Assembly (NCBI GenBank): GCA_037445245.1
Contig: JBBIKU010000012.1
Span: forward strand, 1 to 25,791
Origin: JBBIKU01 sp037445245
GTDB lineage: Bacteria > Chloroflexota > Anaerolineae > Anaerolineales > Anaerolineaceae
Direction of reading: 5' to 3'
Length of the DNA: 25,791 nucleotides
The first letter of the stretch is position 1; each line of letters starts with the position of its first letter. Under the pieces are notes generated by a model, which worked only from the letters and a program-made list of their open reading frames with translations, was not told where the DNA came from and did no database searches. Made by a program: the position numbers and the translations under genes. This document shows, piece by piece, positions 15,875-23,369 of this stretch.

Positions 15875-17251
15875 ATGACCGATTTGTCCTCCAGTGATAC
15901 CGTGGTTACTTCAGATGTACAGGCGCCGCCCCATAACCGCCAGGCGGAAGAAGCGGTGTTGGGCTCCGTGCTTATCTCCGCGCAGACGTATTACGACGTG
16001 GCGCAGTTCCTCCAGCCGGAAGACTTTTACATCGTTCGCAATCGCTGGATCTTCGAAGCCTTCAATCGTTTGCACGAAAGCCGCACCCCCATCGACTTCC
16101 TGACGGTGTGCAAGCAACTCGAACAGCAGGGGCGGCTGAACGAAATTGGCGGCTCAGCTTACGTGATGTCGTTGATCAACCAGACCCCCACCTCGCTGCA
16201 CGCCGAGGCTTATGGGCGCATTGTGGAGGAACACTCCATCCGCCGGCGTATGCTGGCTTCGGCGAACGAACTGGCAAAACTGGCGTGCGACCAGCAACAA
16301 GCGGTCGACACCATCTTGGATGAAGCCGAAAAATCGATCTTCAACATCAGCGAACAACGCATCCGCCATGATTTGCAACCCATCCAGCAAGTGTTGAGCG
16401 ATGTGTACGATCGGGTCAACCTGTTGGCAAGCCGCAGCGACGAAATCTACGGCGTCCCCACCGGCTTGATCGACCTCGACCGTCTCCTGGGCGGTATGCA
16501 GCGCTCTGACCTGCTGATCATTGCCGGACGCCCCACCACCGGTAAAACTGGCTTTTTGCTCTCGGTTGCCAAGAACGCTGCCCAGAAGCACAAGAAGCAC
16601 GTCGCCATCTTTTCGCTCGAAATGTCGAACGAGCAACTGGTGCAACGGTTGATCGCCCAGGAGACACGCATCGATACCCAGCGTCTGCGCAGCGGCAACC
16701 TTGGCGAAAGCGAATGGCCCCTTTTTACCCAGGCAATCGAAGTGCTCGCCGACACCCGCATCTTTCTCGATGACACCCCTGCCATCACCCCGCTGCAACT
16801 GCGCACCAAGTGCCGTCGCATGCACCTGGAACATCATCTCGATCTGGTGATCGTGGACTACCTGCAATTAATGACCAGTGATTATCGCACCGACAATCGC
16901 GTTCAGGAAGTTTCTTATATCTCCCGCAATCTGAAGGTGTTGGCGCGCGAGCTGAATGTGCCGGTTCTGGCGGCGGCGCAGCTTTCACGCGCCGTTGAGC
17001 AGCGCACCGACAAACGCCCGATTCTCTCCGATCTGCGCGAGTCGGGCAGCCTGGAGCAAGATTCGGACGTGGTCATGTTCATTCATCGCCCGGACGCACT
17101 GGAAAAAGACAATCCCCGCGCCAATATCGCTGAGATTATTGTTGCCAAGCACCGCAACGGTCCGACCCATGGGGGGATTGAACTGATCTTTCGCAGCGCT
17201 ATCGCCCGTTTTGAGAATGCCGCCCCCCCTCCCCAGCGCAAAGACGGGTGA
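15875..17251 (+). CDS. dnaB: Replicative DNA helicase DnaB
   Basis: The 458-residue hexameric 5'-3' helicase unwinds DNA ahead of the replisome. The N-terminal primase-interacting domain (about 18-120: PPHNRQAEEAVLGSVLI) is followed by the RecA-like motor. The motor shows Walker A IIAGRPTTGKTGF (about 213-225), FSLEMSNEQLVQRL, Walker B LDLVIVDYLQLM (about 325-336), DLRESGSLEQDSDVVMFIHR and the C-terminal HRNGPTHGGIELIF loop. No intein is present. The two genes downstream encode a DnaD-domain protein and an AAA+ loader-like protein, so this is a helicase-loading cluster. The ribosome site before the ATG is weak. Confidence 0.97.
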   Translation: MTDLSSSDTVVTSDVQAPPHNRQAEEAVLGSVLISAQTYYDVAQFLQPEDFYIVRNRWIFEAFNRLHESRTPIDFLTVCKQLEQQGRLNEIGGSAYVMSLINQTPTSLHAEAYGRIVEEHSIRRRMLASANELAKLACDQQQAVDTILDEAEKSIFNISEQRIRHDLQPIQQVLSDVYDRVNLLASRSDEIYGVPTGLIDLDRLLGGMQRSDLLIIAGRPTTGKTGFLLSVAKNAAQKHKKHVAIFSLEMSNEQLVQRLIAQETRIDTQRLRSGNLGESEWPLFTQAIEVLADTRIFLDDTPAITPLQLRTKCRRMHLEHHLDLVIVDYLQLMTSDYRTDNRVQEVSYISRNLKVLARELNVPVLAAAQLSRAVEQRTDKRPILSDLRESGSLEQDSDVVMFIHRPDALEKDNPRANIAEIIVAKHRNGPTHGGIELIFRSAIARFENAAPPPQRKDG

Positions 17252-17281
17252 CAAGAAGCCATGGAAAGAGAAACCCATACC

Positions 17282-17986
17282 ATGTCTGCATTTTCTGGTT
17301 TTCCGGCGGGTAAGATGCGTCTGACTGCCGTCCCTGAAGCCTTTTTCACCGAACTGTTGCCGGCGATCGATCAGCTAGCGGAGATGAAGGTGACCCTCTA
17401 CGCCCTGTGGCACATTGAAAAGCAGGAGGGCAACCTGCGCTTTATCCGCTTTGAGGATTTCGTCACCGACCGACGCCTGATGGCGGGATTGGGCGCCGAT
17501 GAGCAGGAGGCGCAGGCTGCCCTGGTCGACGGCTTGGAGCGGGCGGTGCGTCGTGCCAGCCTGCTCGAAGCCCGCCCGCCGAAAGCCGGCATCGATGCGG
17601 CGCTGTTCCTGCTTAACACACCGCGCGGGCGCGCCGCCTACCGCGCATGGAAAAACGGCGAGTGGTCGGCGGATGGTGTCGCCCGGCTTTCGCTGAAGCT
17701 GGAAGATGAAAAGCCCAACATCTACCGCCTTTACGAAGAGAACATCGGTTTGCTGACGCCGATGATCGCCGATGCCCTGCGGGAAGCCGAGCAAACCTTT
17801 CCGGCGGCGTGGATCGAAGAAGCCATGCGCATTGCCGCCCAAAACAACGCCCGCAGTTGGCGCTATATCGAAAAGATCCTCCAATCCTGGAAGGTCAAAG
17901 GACGTGATGGAACCGATAGACGAAATTCTGAAAAGGGTCAACCGCGCTACGACCAGGGAGAATTCGGTGAGTTCATCCAGCACTGA
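17282..17986 (+). CDS. DnaD-domain replication initiation protein
   Basis: The protein (234 residues from ATG 17282; an ATG at 17261 would add MERETHT) has two parts. An N-terminal winged-helix-like region opens with FSGFPAGKMRLTAVPEAFF and includes MKVTLYALWHIEKQEG. A C-terminal DnaB2/DnaD domain (about 145-215) contains NIYRLYEENIGLLTPMIADA and ends in the family's IEEAMRIAAQNNARSWRYIE and KILQSW signature. In Firmicutes DnaD and DnaB help remodel origin DNA and recruit the helicase loader. The position between dnaB and the loader-like gene, with an 80-base overlap with the latter, strongly suggests the same role here. Confidence 0.88.
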   Translation: MSAFSGFPAGKMRLTAVPEAFFTELLPAIDQLAEMKVTLYALWHIEKQEGNLRFIRFEDFVTDRRLMAGLGADEQEAQAALVDGLERAVRRASLLEARPPKAGIDAALFLLNTPRGRAAYRAWKNGEWSADGVARLSLKLEDEKPNIYRLYEENIGLLTPMIADALREAEQTFPAAWIEEAMRIAAQNNARSWRYIEKILQSWKVKGRDGTDRRNSEKGQPRYDQGEFGEFIQH

Positions 17987-19370
17987 AGCGGCTGGCGATC
18001 CTTCCAACGTTGCTCAGTGTCCGCTATGCGGTGGTACTGGCTTCATCCGACAGGACTTGCCAATCGATCATCCCGAATTTGGACAGCTTCAGGTTTGCGT
18101 CTGCCAGCGGCAAGCCCTCTCCAACGCCGCCCGCCGCCGCCTCTACCGTCTGAGCAACCTGGACGCCCTCAAGCACATGACTTTTGATTCATTTAACACC
18201 AAGGGATTGATCAACCTGGGTGAAAAGCAGGCGGAGACGCTTTATCTGGCGCACAGCCACGCCCAGCAATTTTCGCAAAATCTGAACGGCTGGTTGCTGT
18301 TGATGGGCGGCTACGGCTGTGGAAAAACCCACCTCGCCGCCGCTATTGCCAACCAAGTGGTCGAACAGGGCGTGCCAACCCTGTTCCTGACCGTCCCCGA
18401 TCTGCTCGACTGGCTGCGTTCGTCCTACGGTGCCGTCGATGAGTCATTCGACTCGCGCTTCGAAGAAATCCGTAACATCCGCCTGCTGATCCTGGACGAC
18501 TTGGGCACTCAGAATGCCACCCCCTGGGCGCAGGAGAAGCTTTATCAGATCATCAACCACCGCTATATCAACCGTCTGCCGACGGTGATCACCACCAACT
18601 TACAACTCAGCGATATCGAGGGGCGCATCCGCTCGCGGTTGCATGACCCTGAGCTGGTGAACAAAATTCACATCACCGCTTCTGACCACCGTTACCCCGA
18701 CAACGATACCAGCCACCCCCTGCTCTCGACCCTGCACCATCACAGCAGCCGCACCTTCGGTGATTTTAGCCTGCGCGAAAGCGAGAAGCTCCCTCCCGAT
18801 CAGCAGTCCAGCCTGGAAAAAGCTTTCCACGCCGCTCACCAGTTTGCCGAAAAACCGCGCGGCTGGCTGCTATTCATGGGTAGCTATGGTACCGGCAAGA
18901 CGCATCTGGCGGCGGCGATCGGCAATTACCGGCACGGCTTGGGCGAAGCGCCCATTTTTGTGGTCGTGCCAGATCTGCTGGATCATTTGCGGGCGACCTT
19001 CAGCCCGCAGTCATCGGTCTCGTATGACCGTTTGTTCGAGCAGGTGCGCACCTGCCCGCTGTTGATCCTCGACGATCTGGGCACCCAGAGCGCCACCCCT
19101 TGGGCGCGCGAAAAGTTGTACCAAATTTTCAATTACCGCTACGCCGCTGAGCTTCCGACGGTGATCACTTCCTCCGATACGCTGGAGCAGATGGACCAGC
19201 GCATCACCAGCCGCATGCTTGACCGTCGTCTGTGTACCATCTACTGGTTGAATGTGCCCGCCTATCGCAGCGCCGGCGGCGCAGACACCCACTTCGTGCA
19301 GCCACAGAGGGGGCGCGTGGGTGCAGGCGAAAGGAAGCCAGCCCGTCCCGGCCGCAAAACCTTCAAGTAA
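17907..19370 (+). CDS. Tandem double DnaC/DnaI-like AAA+ ATPase (probable helicase loader)
   Basis: The 487-residue protein starts at ATG 17907 with AAAGGA upstream, overlapping the DnaD-domain gene by 80 bases. A zinc ribbon comes first (C38xxC41 and C64xC66). Two homologous DnaC/IstB-type AAA+ modules follow. Module 1 has Walker A GGYGCGKT at 134-141, Walker B LLILDD at 193-198 and the GTQNATPWAQEKLYQI helix. Module 2 has Walker A GSYGTGKT at 325-332, Walker B LLILDD at 385-390 and GTQSATPWAREKLYQI. Arginine-containing ends follow in each (RIRSR, RITSR). Usual loaders (DnaC, DnaI) have one ATPase domain. Its place after dnaB and the DnaD gene suggests it loads DnaB onto origin DNA. The two modules are clearly diverged, so the duplication is old. 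Confidence 0.88.
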   Translation: MEPIDEILKRVNRATTRENSVSSSSTEAAGDPSNVAQCPLCGGTGFIRQDLPIDHPEFGQLQVCVCQRQALSNAARRRLYRLSNLDALKHMTFDSFNTKGLINLGEKQAETLYLAHSHAQQFSQNLNGWLLLMGGYGCGKTHLAAAIANQVVEQGVPTLFLTVPDLLDWLRSSYGAVDESFDSRFEEIRNIRLLILDDLGTQNATPWAQEKLYQIINHRYINRLPTVITTNLQLSDIEGRIRSRLHDPELVNKIHITASDHRYPDNDTSHPLLSTLHHHSSRTFGDFSLRESEKLPPDQQSSLEKAFHAAHQFAEKPRGWLLFMGSYGTGKTHLAAAIGNYRHGLGEAPIFVVVPDLLDHLRATFSPQSSVSYDRLFEQVRTCPLLILDDLGTQSATPWAREKLYQIFNYRYAAELPTVITSSDTLEQMDQRITSRMLDRRLCTIYWLNVPAYRSAGGADTHFVQPQRGRVGAGERKPARPGRKTFK

Positions 19371-19433
19371 TAAGCAAGATTGTTTTTTGTGGAGAAATGA
19401 CCTGCGGGCAATCGCGCCGGTTGATTCACCCCC

Positions 19434-19453
19434 TACCGCCGATTGTGGCGGTA
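19434..19453. terminator. Possible bidirectional hairpin between convergent genes
   Basis: TACCGCC (19434-19440) and GGCGGTA (19447-19453) form a perfect 7-bp stem with a 6-base loop between the loader gene and the convergent small membrane protein gene. Neither side has a strong T-run, so termination is uncertain. Confidence 0.4.
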
Positions 19454-19705
19454 TTAGAATAAGGGTGGGACGATCCGCTCGGTCAGGATCAGGCAGAAAG
19501 AACCTAGCACACAGGTCATCAGGAACAACATGAGCACAATCACGAAGCGCTGGGGAGCCGTCATTCCTAGGAAAGGCTGGCGCTCGCTTTCGTAGGTGTA
19601 GCCCTTGCGCGCCGACCGCGTGGAGAGCGCCTCTTCCTCTTCTCCGTATGAGCGTGTACCCACTTTGTGGGTACGTGTGGCTGAATTGCGCAGATCGTCT
19701 AACAT
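19454..19705 (-). CDS. Small single-pass membrane protein downstream of birA
   Basis: An 83-residue protein begins with ATG at 19705, six bases after a strong GGGAGG that lies in the 3' end of birA. It ends in one membrane helix (about residues 55-76: FVIVLMLFLMTCVLGSFCLI). Its N-terminal half is charged (GEEEEALSTRSARKG) and contains RTHKVGTRS, which is the in-frame translation of the dispersed palindrome at 19656-19674. I do not recognise a family. The gap to the birA stop is only two bases, so the genes are co-transcribed and probably translationally coupled. Confidence 0.65.
   Translation of the reverse strand: MLDDLRNSATRTHKVGTRSYGEEEEALSTRSARKGYTYESERQPFLGMTAPQRFVIVLMLFLMTCVLGSFCLILTERIVPPLF
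19656..19674. repeat. Dispersed 8-3-8 palindrome, copy in birA-linked small gene
   Basis: GTACCCAC-TTT-GTGGGTAC is a perfect palindrome with 8-base arms around a 3-base centre, followed by GTGT as in the serS-leader array. It lies in frame in the small membrane protein gene and encodes THKVGT on the minus strand. Confidence 0.85.
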
Positions 19706-19707
19706 TA

Positions 19708-20517
19708 TCAACCTCCCGGGGTGTATCGCTGTTCAACTGCCACCGGTCGCAGGCGCAGGTCACCCGCCACAATTGTAACCGTTTCATTCGCTGCGGTTTG
19801 CAGGCGCAGGTTGCCCTCGTCGCTTATTCCTAGCAGCTTGCCTGTCACCGCTGGCTGGTTTGGTTGTTGGATTTCAACCCACTCACCCTTGAACGCCAGC
19901 CGTTCTTCCCAGTCCGCAATGAAAGCCGGGCTGGAAAGACGCGCCCGCCAGGCGAAAATTTTTTCCAGCACAGCGCGCAGCAGCTCGCTGCGCGCCACCG
20001 GCTTTCCCAGCGCCTGCTCGACGCAGGTTGCCGGGAAGAGCAGGTGCTCTTCAGGCGGCAGCGATTCAGGTGCAACATTTATGCCAACGCCCAGCACGAT
20101 CCCTTGCAGCGCGCCGCCTTGCCAGCAAGCCTCCGCTAAAATGCCACTCACTTTGCGGCGGTTGAGCAGCACATCGTTGGGCCATTTGACCTGCGCGGCA
20201 AGCTGGTAGTCGTCACTGAGGGCAGCGGCGACCCCCAGCGCGCCCAGCGGAGAACAAAGGGCGCTTCGCCGCGTCTCTTCAGCGGTTAGGCGCATCACCA
20301 GGCTGAATGCCAAGGCAGCGCCGGGATGAGTCTCCCAGCGGCGGTTGAGCCTGCCACGCCCTGCAGTCTGGCTGTCGGCGATCACCAACGATCCGTCAGC
20401 GGCGCCCCTCTCTGCCCAGCGCAGGGCTTGTTCATTGGTCGACCCGGTTTCGTTGAAGAAACGAAAGCCCGCCAGCGGCAGATGCGCCAAAGCGGATTGC
20501 AGGCTTTTTTCATCCAT
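19708..20517 (-). CDS. birA: Biotin--[acetyl-CoA-carboxylase] ligase
   Basis: The 269-residue enzyme activates biotin with ATP and attaches it to a lysine of biotin carboxyl carrier proteins. Signature elements are visible: FFNETGSTNEQAL at 20-32, the biotinyl-AMP loop AGRGRLNRRW (52-61), KWPNDVLLNRRKVSGILAE (about 110-128) and LGVGINVAPE (about 140-150). A C-terminal SH3-like part (WVEIQQPNQPAVTGKLLGI) follows. There is no N-terminal helix-turn-helix, so it is a class I ligase and not a repressor. It is divergent from the plus-strand gene at 20672, and the intervening region contains nested inverted repeats. Confidence 0.95.
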   Translation of the reverse strand: MDEKSLQSALAHLPLAGFRFFNETGSTNEQALRWAERGAADGSLVIADSQTAGRGRLNRRWETHPGAALAFSLVMRLTAEETRRSALCSPLGALGVAAALSDDYQLAAQVKWPNDVLLNRRKVSGILAEACWQGGALQGIVLGVGINVAPESLPPEEHLLFPATCVEQALGKPVARSELLRAVLEKIFAWRARLSSPAFIADWEERLAFKGEWVEIQQPNQPAVTGKLLGISDEGNLRLQTAANETVTIVAGDLRLRPVAVEQRYTPGG

Positions 20518-20552
20518 ATTTTAATTTTACCGCGTTTCTTTGTGCTGCTTGT

Positions 20553-20595
20553 CTCGCCGGTTGGGCGCAGCCGCCCAAATCAATGACACGGCGAG
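20553..20595. repeat. Nested inverted repeat upstream of birA
   Basis: An outer pair CTCGCCG (20553-20559) and CGGCGAG (20589-20595) encloses a perfect hairpin TTGGGCG-CAGC-CGCCCAA (20561-20578). A further short AGGCG/CGCCT pair follows to about 20611. The structure lies in the divergent birA / plus-strand intergenic region, 36 bases before the birA start. It could be an RNA leader of birA, a protein-binding site or a decayed repeat element. Confidence 0.6.
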
Positions 20596-20617
20596 AGGCG
20601 TGGAAGCGCCTGTCGGC

Positions 20618-20649
20618 TTGACGGTAGTTGTTTAATTCTGTGGTATGAT
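20618..20649 (+). promoter_or_regulatory. Candidate extended -10 promoter for the plus-strand operon
   Basis: TGGTATGAT (20641-20649) is an extended -10 (TGN followed by TATGAT). TTGACG at 20618-20623 is 20 bases upstream, wider than usual, so the extended -10 may carry the recognition. Initiation near 20656 would exclude the in-frame ATG at 20645 and supports the start at 20672. Confidence 0.45.
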
Positions 20650-20671
20650 TTTGGCGATTGGAGTATTGAAA

Positions 20672-21028
20672 ATGGAGAATAAAATCACCATCATTGAGGG
20701 TCCCCCCCCCATCTTTGAGGACATTGACGACGGTTGGGCGCTGGGTTTGAACGAAGGCCCGGCGCTGTATGTAATGGCTTTGACCCGCCTGCGCACCTTC
20801 AACGGTCCGGCGCTGGTGGAACGTTGTTACCGCGCCTGGAACAGCCACGAAGTCATCTATCTGCACTACCGCGATGATATGGGGCTTGAGGAGCGCGTGC
20901 CCATCGTCGCCGCCCGTTCACTCGAAACCAGCGATGGGCAGGTGCTTCAGTTGTGGCTCCGCCGCCAACCGGTGGAAACGGAACTGGAATTCGATTTCGA
21001 CGACGAAGACGAAGATTTCGACACTTAA
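20672..21028 (+). CDS. Acidic uncharacterised protein coupled to desulfurase-like enzyme
   Basis: A 118-residue protein starting at ATG 20672 with GGAG upstream. I cannot name its family. It has an ordered, mixed alpha/beta-looking part (ITIIEGPPPIFEDIDDGWAL at the N-terminus, VERCYRAWNSHEVIYLHYRD in the middle, VLQLWLRRQP near the end) followed by a strongly acidic tail (about 17 residues, mostly Asp, Glu and Phe). Its stop TAA shares a base with the ATG of the next gene (TAATG, 21026-21030), so the two proteins are made together and may interact. No membrane helix or signal peptide is present. Confidence 0.7.
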   Translation: MENKITIIEGPPPIFEDIDDGWALGLNEGPALYVMALTRLRTFNGPALVERCYRAWNSHEVIYLHYRDDMGLEERVPIVAARSLETSDGQVLQLWLRRQPVETELEFDFDDEDEDFDT

Positions 21029-22305
21029 TGACGCTCGATCTGAAAAGTATCCGCGGTCAGTTCCCCGCCTTAAACCGTCCGGCCGTCTTTCTTGACAATC
21101 CGGGCGGTTCTCAAATTGCCCAGCCCAGCCTGGATCGCATTCACCGCTATCTGGTCGAGAACAATGCCAATCACGGCGGGGCTTACCCCACCAGCCGCCA
21201 ATCGGACGCCGTGGTGGACGCAGCCCGTGCCGCCATGGCGGATTTTCTCAACGCCCGTCGACCCGAAGAGATCGTCTTCGGCGTCAACATGACCACCCTG
21301 ACCTATATCGTCAGCCGGGCGCTCGCCCGCACCTTTCGCCCTGACGACACGCTGGTGGTCACCCGCCTGGATCATGACGCAAACATCTCACCCTGGCTGC
21401 AGGTTGCCGAGGACCGCGGCTGCCGCGTGCGCTGGGTCGATTTCGATCCTGAACTGGGAACACTCGATCTCAACGATCTTCAAAAAGCGCTGGCTGAAAA
21501 GCCGCGATTGGTGGCGGTCGGTTACGCCTCGAACGCGCTGGGGACGATCAACCCTCTGTCCGCAATCATCCGTCAGGCGCACGATGCCGGTGCGCTGGTG
21601 TACGTAGATGCGGTGCAATATGCTCCCCACGGCGCCATTGACGTTCAACAACTGGATTGTGACTTCCTGGCGTGCTCGGCGTACAAATTCTTCGGACCGC
21701 ACCTGGGCATCCTCTACGGACGCTATCCATTGCTGGATGAACTACCCGCTTATCGCATCCGTCCCGCCCCGGTGCAGCCGCCTGGGAAATTCGAAACCGG
21801 CACCGCTCCCTTCGAGTCCATATCCGGGCTGCTCGGTACGCTGGAATACCTGCACTGGCTGGGCGAACAATACGGGCAGGAATTCCGACCACGCCTGGAA
21901 GCCACTTACCAGGGGCGTCGGCTGGTTTTCAAACAGGCGATGAATGCCATCCAATCCTACGAGTTGCAGCTCAACTTGGCGTTGCTCAAAGCCCTGCAGC
22001 AAACCCCCAGTGTACGTCTTTACGGCATCTCTGACCAGGATTGTCAGCAGCAGCGCGTCCCGACCTTCAGCTTTACCCTGGCAGGCTGGACGCCGCGTCA
22101 GGTGGCAGAACGCATGGGCGAGCAGGATATCTATCTCTGGGATGGCAATTTCTACGCCCTGGCGGTCACCGAACGCCTGGGGTTGGAGTCGCGCGGCGGG
22201 CTGGTTCGGGTCGGAGCGGTACACTACAACACCCTGGGCGAAATTGAACGTTTCGCCGAGGCGCTGCTGGCGTTAAGCCGCAGCCGCTCACCCTGCGGCG
22301 AGTAA
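21028..22305 (+). CDS. Cysteine desulfurase-like PLP-dependent enzyme (class V fold)
   Basis: The 425-residue protein has the class V aminotransferase fold. The N-terminal FLDNPGGSQIAQPSLDRI aligns with the substrate-binding start of NifS/SufS proteins. DANISPWLQVAEDRG supplies the His/Asn region, VYVDAVQYAPHGAIDV the cofactor Asp-Ala-x-Gln motif, and SAYKFFGPHLGILYG the PLP-binding lysine. In place of the SufS loop that carries the persulfide-forming Cys (RxGHHC) it has YLWDGNFYALAVTERLG, with no cysteine. This pattern fits the annotated 'cysteine desulfurase-like' subfamily, whose true reaction is uncertain. Translation is coupled to the acidic protein upstream. Confidence 0.88.
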   Translation: MTLDLKSIRGQFPALNRPAVFLDNPGGSQIAQPSLDRIHRYLVENNANHGGAYPTSRQSDAVVDAARAAMADFLNARRPEEIVFGVNMTTLTYIVSRALARTFRPDDTLVVTRLDHDANISPWLQVAEDRGCRVRWVDFDPELGTLDLNDLQKALAEKPRLVAVGYASNALGTINPLSAIIRQAHDAGALVYVDAVQYAPHGAIDVQQLDCDFLACSAYKFFGPHLGILYGRYPLLDELPAYRIRPAPVQPPGKFETGTAPFESISGLLGTLEYLHWLGEQYGQEFRPRLEATYQGRRLVFKQAMNAIQSYELQLNLALLKALQQTPSVRLYGISDQDCQQQRVPTFSFTLAGWTPRQVAERMGEQDIYLWDGNFYALAVTERLGLESRGGLVRVGAVHYNTLGEIERFAEALLALSRSRSPCGE

Positions 22306-22311
22306 CCGCTC

Positions 22312-22887
22312 ATGTTCCATCTCGATACCGAACGCCTGTCGCTCAAAGCGCACAGCCTCACCAATCTCGCAAAATTCCACGCCTGGGAAAACGACCCCGA
22401 GCTTTTATACCTCAACGACGACTGTCCGCCCGGCGCCCCGCCGGAGACGCTTGAAGATACCCGCGCCTACCTCGAGTGCATCGCCAGCCAGGCAGAGCCC
22501 GGCGGCGCGATGATCTATTTTGCCATCCACACCCGGGCTGAGGATGATTTCATTGGCTATGGCATGATCGCCCTGATTGATCGCTATAACCGCCGCTGCA
22601 AAATTGGCGTGACCATCGGCGACCGCAGCCAGTGGGGCAGAGGTTATGCCGGTGAGGCGCTGCAAGCCGTGATCGACTATTGCTTCCAGGAATTGAACAT
22701 GAACCGCATCGGGGCGGAGATTTATGACTTCAACCTGCGCTCAATCCGGCTGTTCGAAAAGCTCGGCTTCCGGCGCGAAGGCGCCCTGCGCCAGGCGGTG
22801 TTCAAGGACGGCAAATTCCACGACGAGCTGCTCTACGGTTTGCTGCGTCAGGCGTGGATCGATCGTCGCCGCCCCCACCTGGCTTGA
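22312..22887 (+). CDS. GNAT-family N-acetyltransferase (RimJ/RimL-like)
   Basis: The 191-residue protein shows the GNAT order. An N-terminal strand TERLSLKAHS is followed by a helical region (LAKFHAWENDPELLYLND). The central strand GYGMIALIDR leads to the acetyl-CoA loop QWGRGYAGEALQAVIDYCFQ (about residues 104-123). NMNRIGAEIYDFNLRSIRLF and KLGFRREGALRQAVF complete the family. This subgroup acetylates N-termini of ribosomal proteins, or antibiotics and small amines; the substrate is not evident. It starts six bases after the desulfurase-like gene and appears to be the last gene of that unit. Confidence 0.9.
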   Translation: MFHLDTERLSLKAHSLTNLAKFHAWENDPELLYLNDDCPPGAPPETLEDTRAYLECIASQAEPGGAMIYFAIHTRAEDDFIGYGMIALIDRYNRRCKIGVTIGDRSQWGRGYAGEALQAVIDYCFQELNMNRIGAEIYDFNLRSIRLFEKLGFRREGALRQAVFKDGKFHDELLYGLLRQAWIDRRRPHLA

Positions 22888-22922
22888 AAATGACCTCCGT
22901 GCCCTCTCAAAGATAGAAGCCG

Positions 22923-23354
22923 TTACGCCAATTCGTAGGTCAGCGTCGTCTGATTCTGGATGGTATCCGTGATCGGGCAACGGTGATGGATTTCATCCAG
23001 AAATGCGATCTTTTCCTGCTGCGAGAGGTCGGCATCGAGCGTCACAACCGCTTTGAGCTTTGAGAACCCTGCCCGCTTCTCTTGGTTCATACCCATCAGT
23101 ACCTCGGCGTCCAGTTCGCCCTGAATGCGGACGCTCATGCCGCGCAGATTGATCTTTTGCTGCATCGAAATAATCCTGCCCATATGCAAGATGCAGGTTG
23201 CCAGCGCGATCAACAGGTATTCCATCGGGTTGGCGCCGCTGTCGCTTCCGCCGGTGTCGGCGGGCTGGTCGAGCACCAGCTTGAAGTTGCGGGCCTTGGC
23301 TTCTACCTGAAATTGGTCTTTCAAAGTGGTTGTGACTTCATATTTTTTGATCAT
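22923..23354 (-). CDS. OsmC-family thiol peroxidase-like protein
   Basis: The 143-residue protein has the two OsmC/Ohr cysteines: C54 in ANPMEYLLIALATC and C126 in HHRCPITDT. These form the peroxide-reducing thiol pair of the family. The PMEYLL helix and the GGSDSGANP loop are also typical. It should reduce organic or fatty-acid peroxides in the cytoplasm. AGGAGG (23371-23366) overlaps the stop of the DsbA-like gene. The ATG at 23354 is 11 bases from it, while a GTG at 23360 is 5 bases away and may be the true start. The gene follows the DsbA-like gene directly, so both are one redox unit. Confidence 0.9.
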   Translation of the reverse strand: MIKKYEVTTTLKDQFQVEAKARNFKLVLDQPADTGGSDSGANPMEYLLIALATCILHMGRIISMQQKINLRGMSVRIQGELDAEVLMGMNQEKRAGFSKLKAVVTLDADLSQQEKIAFLDEIHHRCPITDTIQNQTTLTYELA

Positions 23355-23369
23355 AGACACAGACACCTC

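Noticed and set aside
16154..16867. 237-codon minus-strand frame opposite dnaB
   Set aside because: It is a shadow of the dnaB coding strand, which carries all DnaB motifs.
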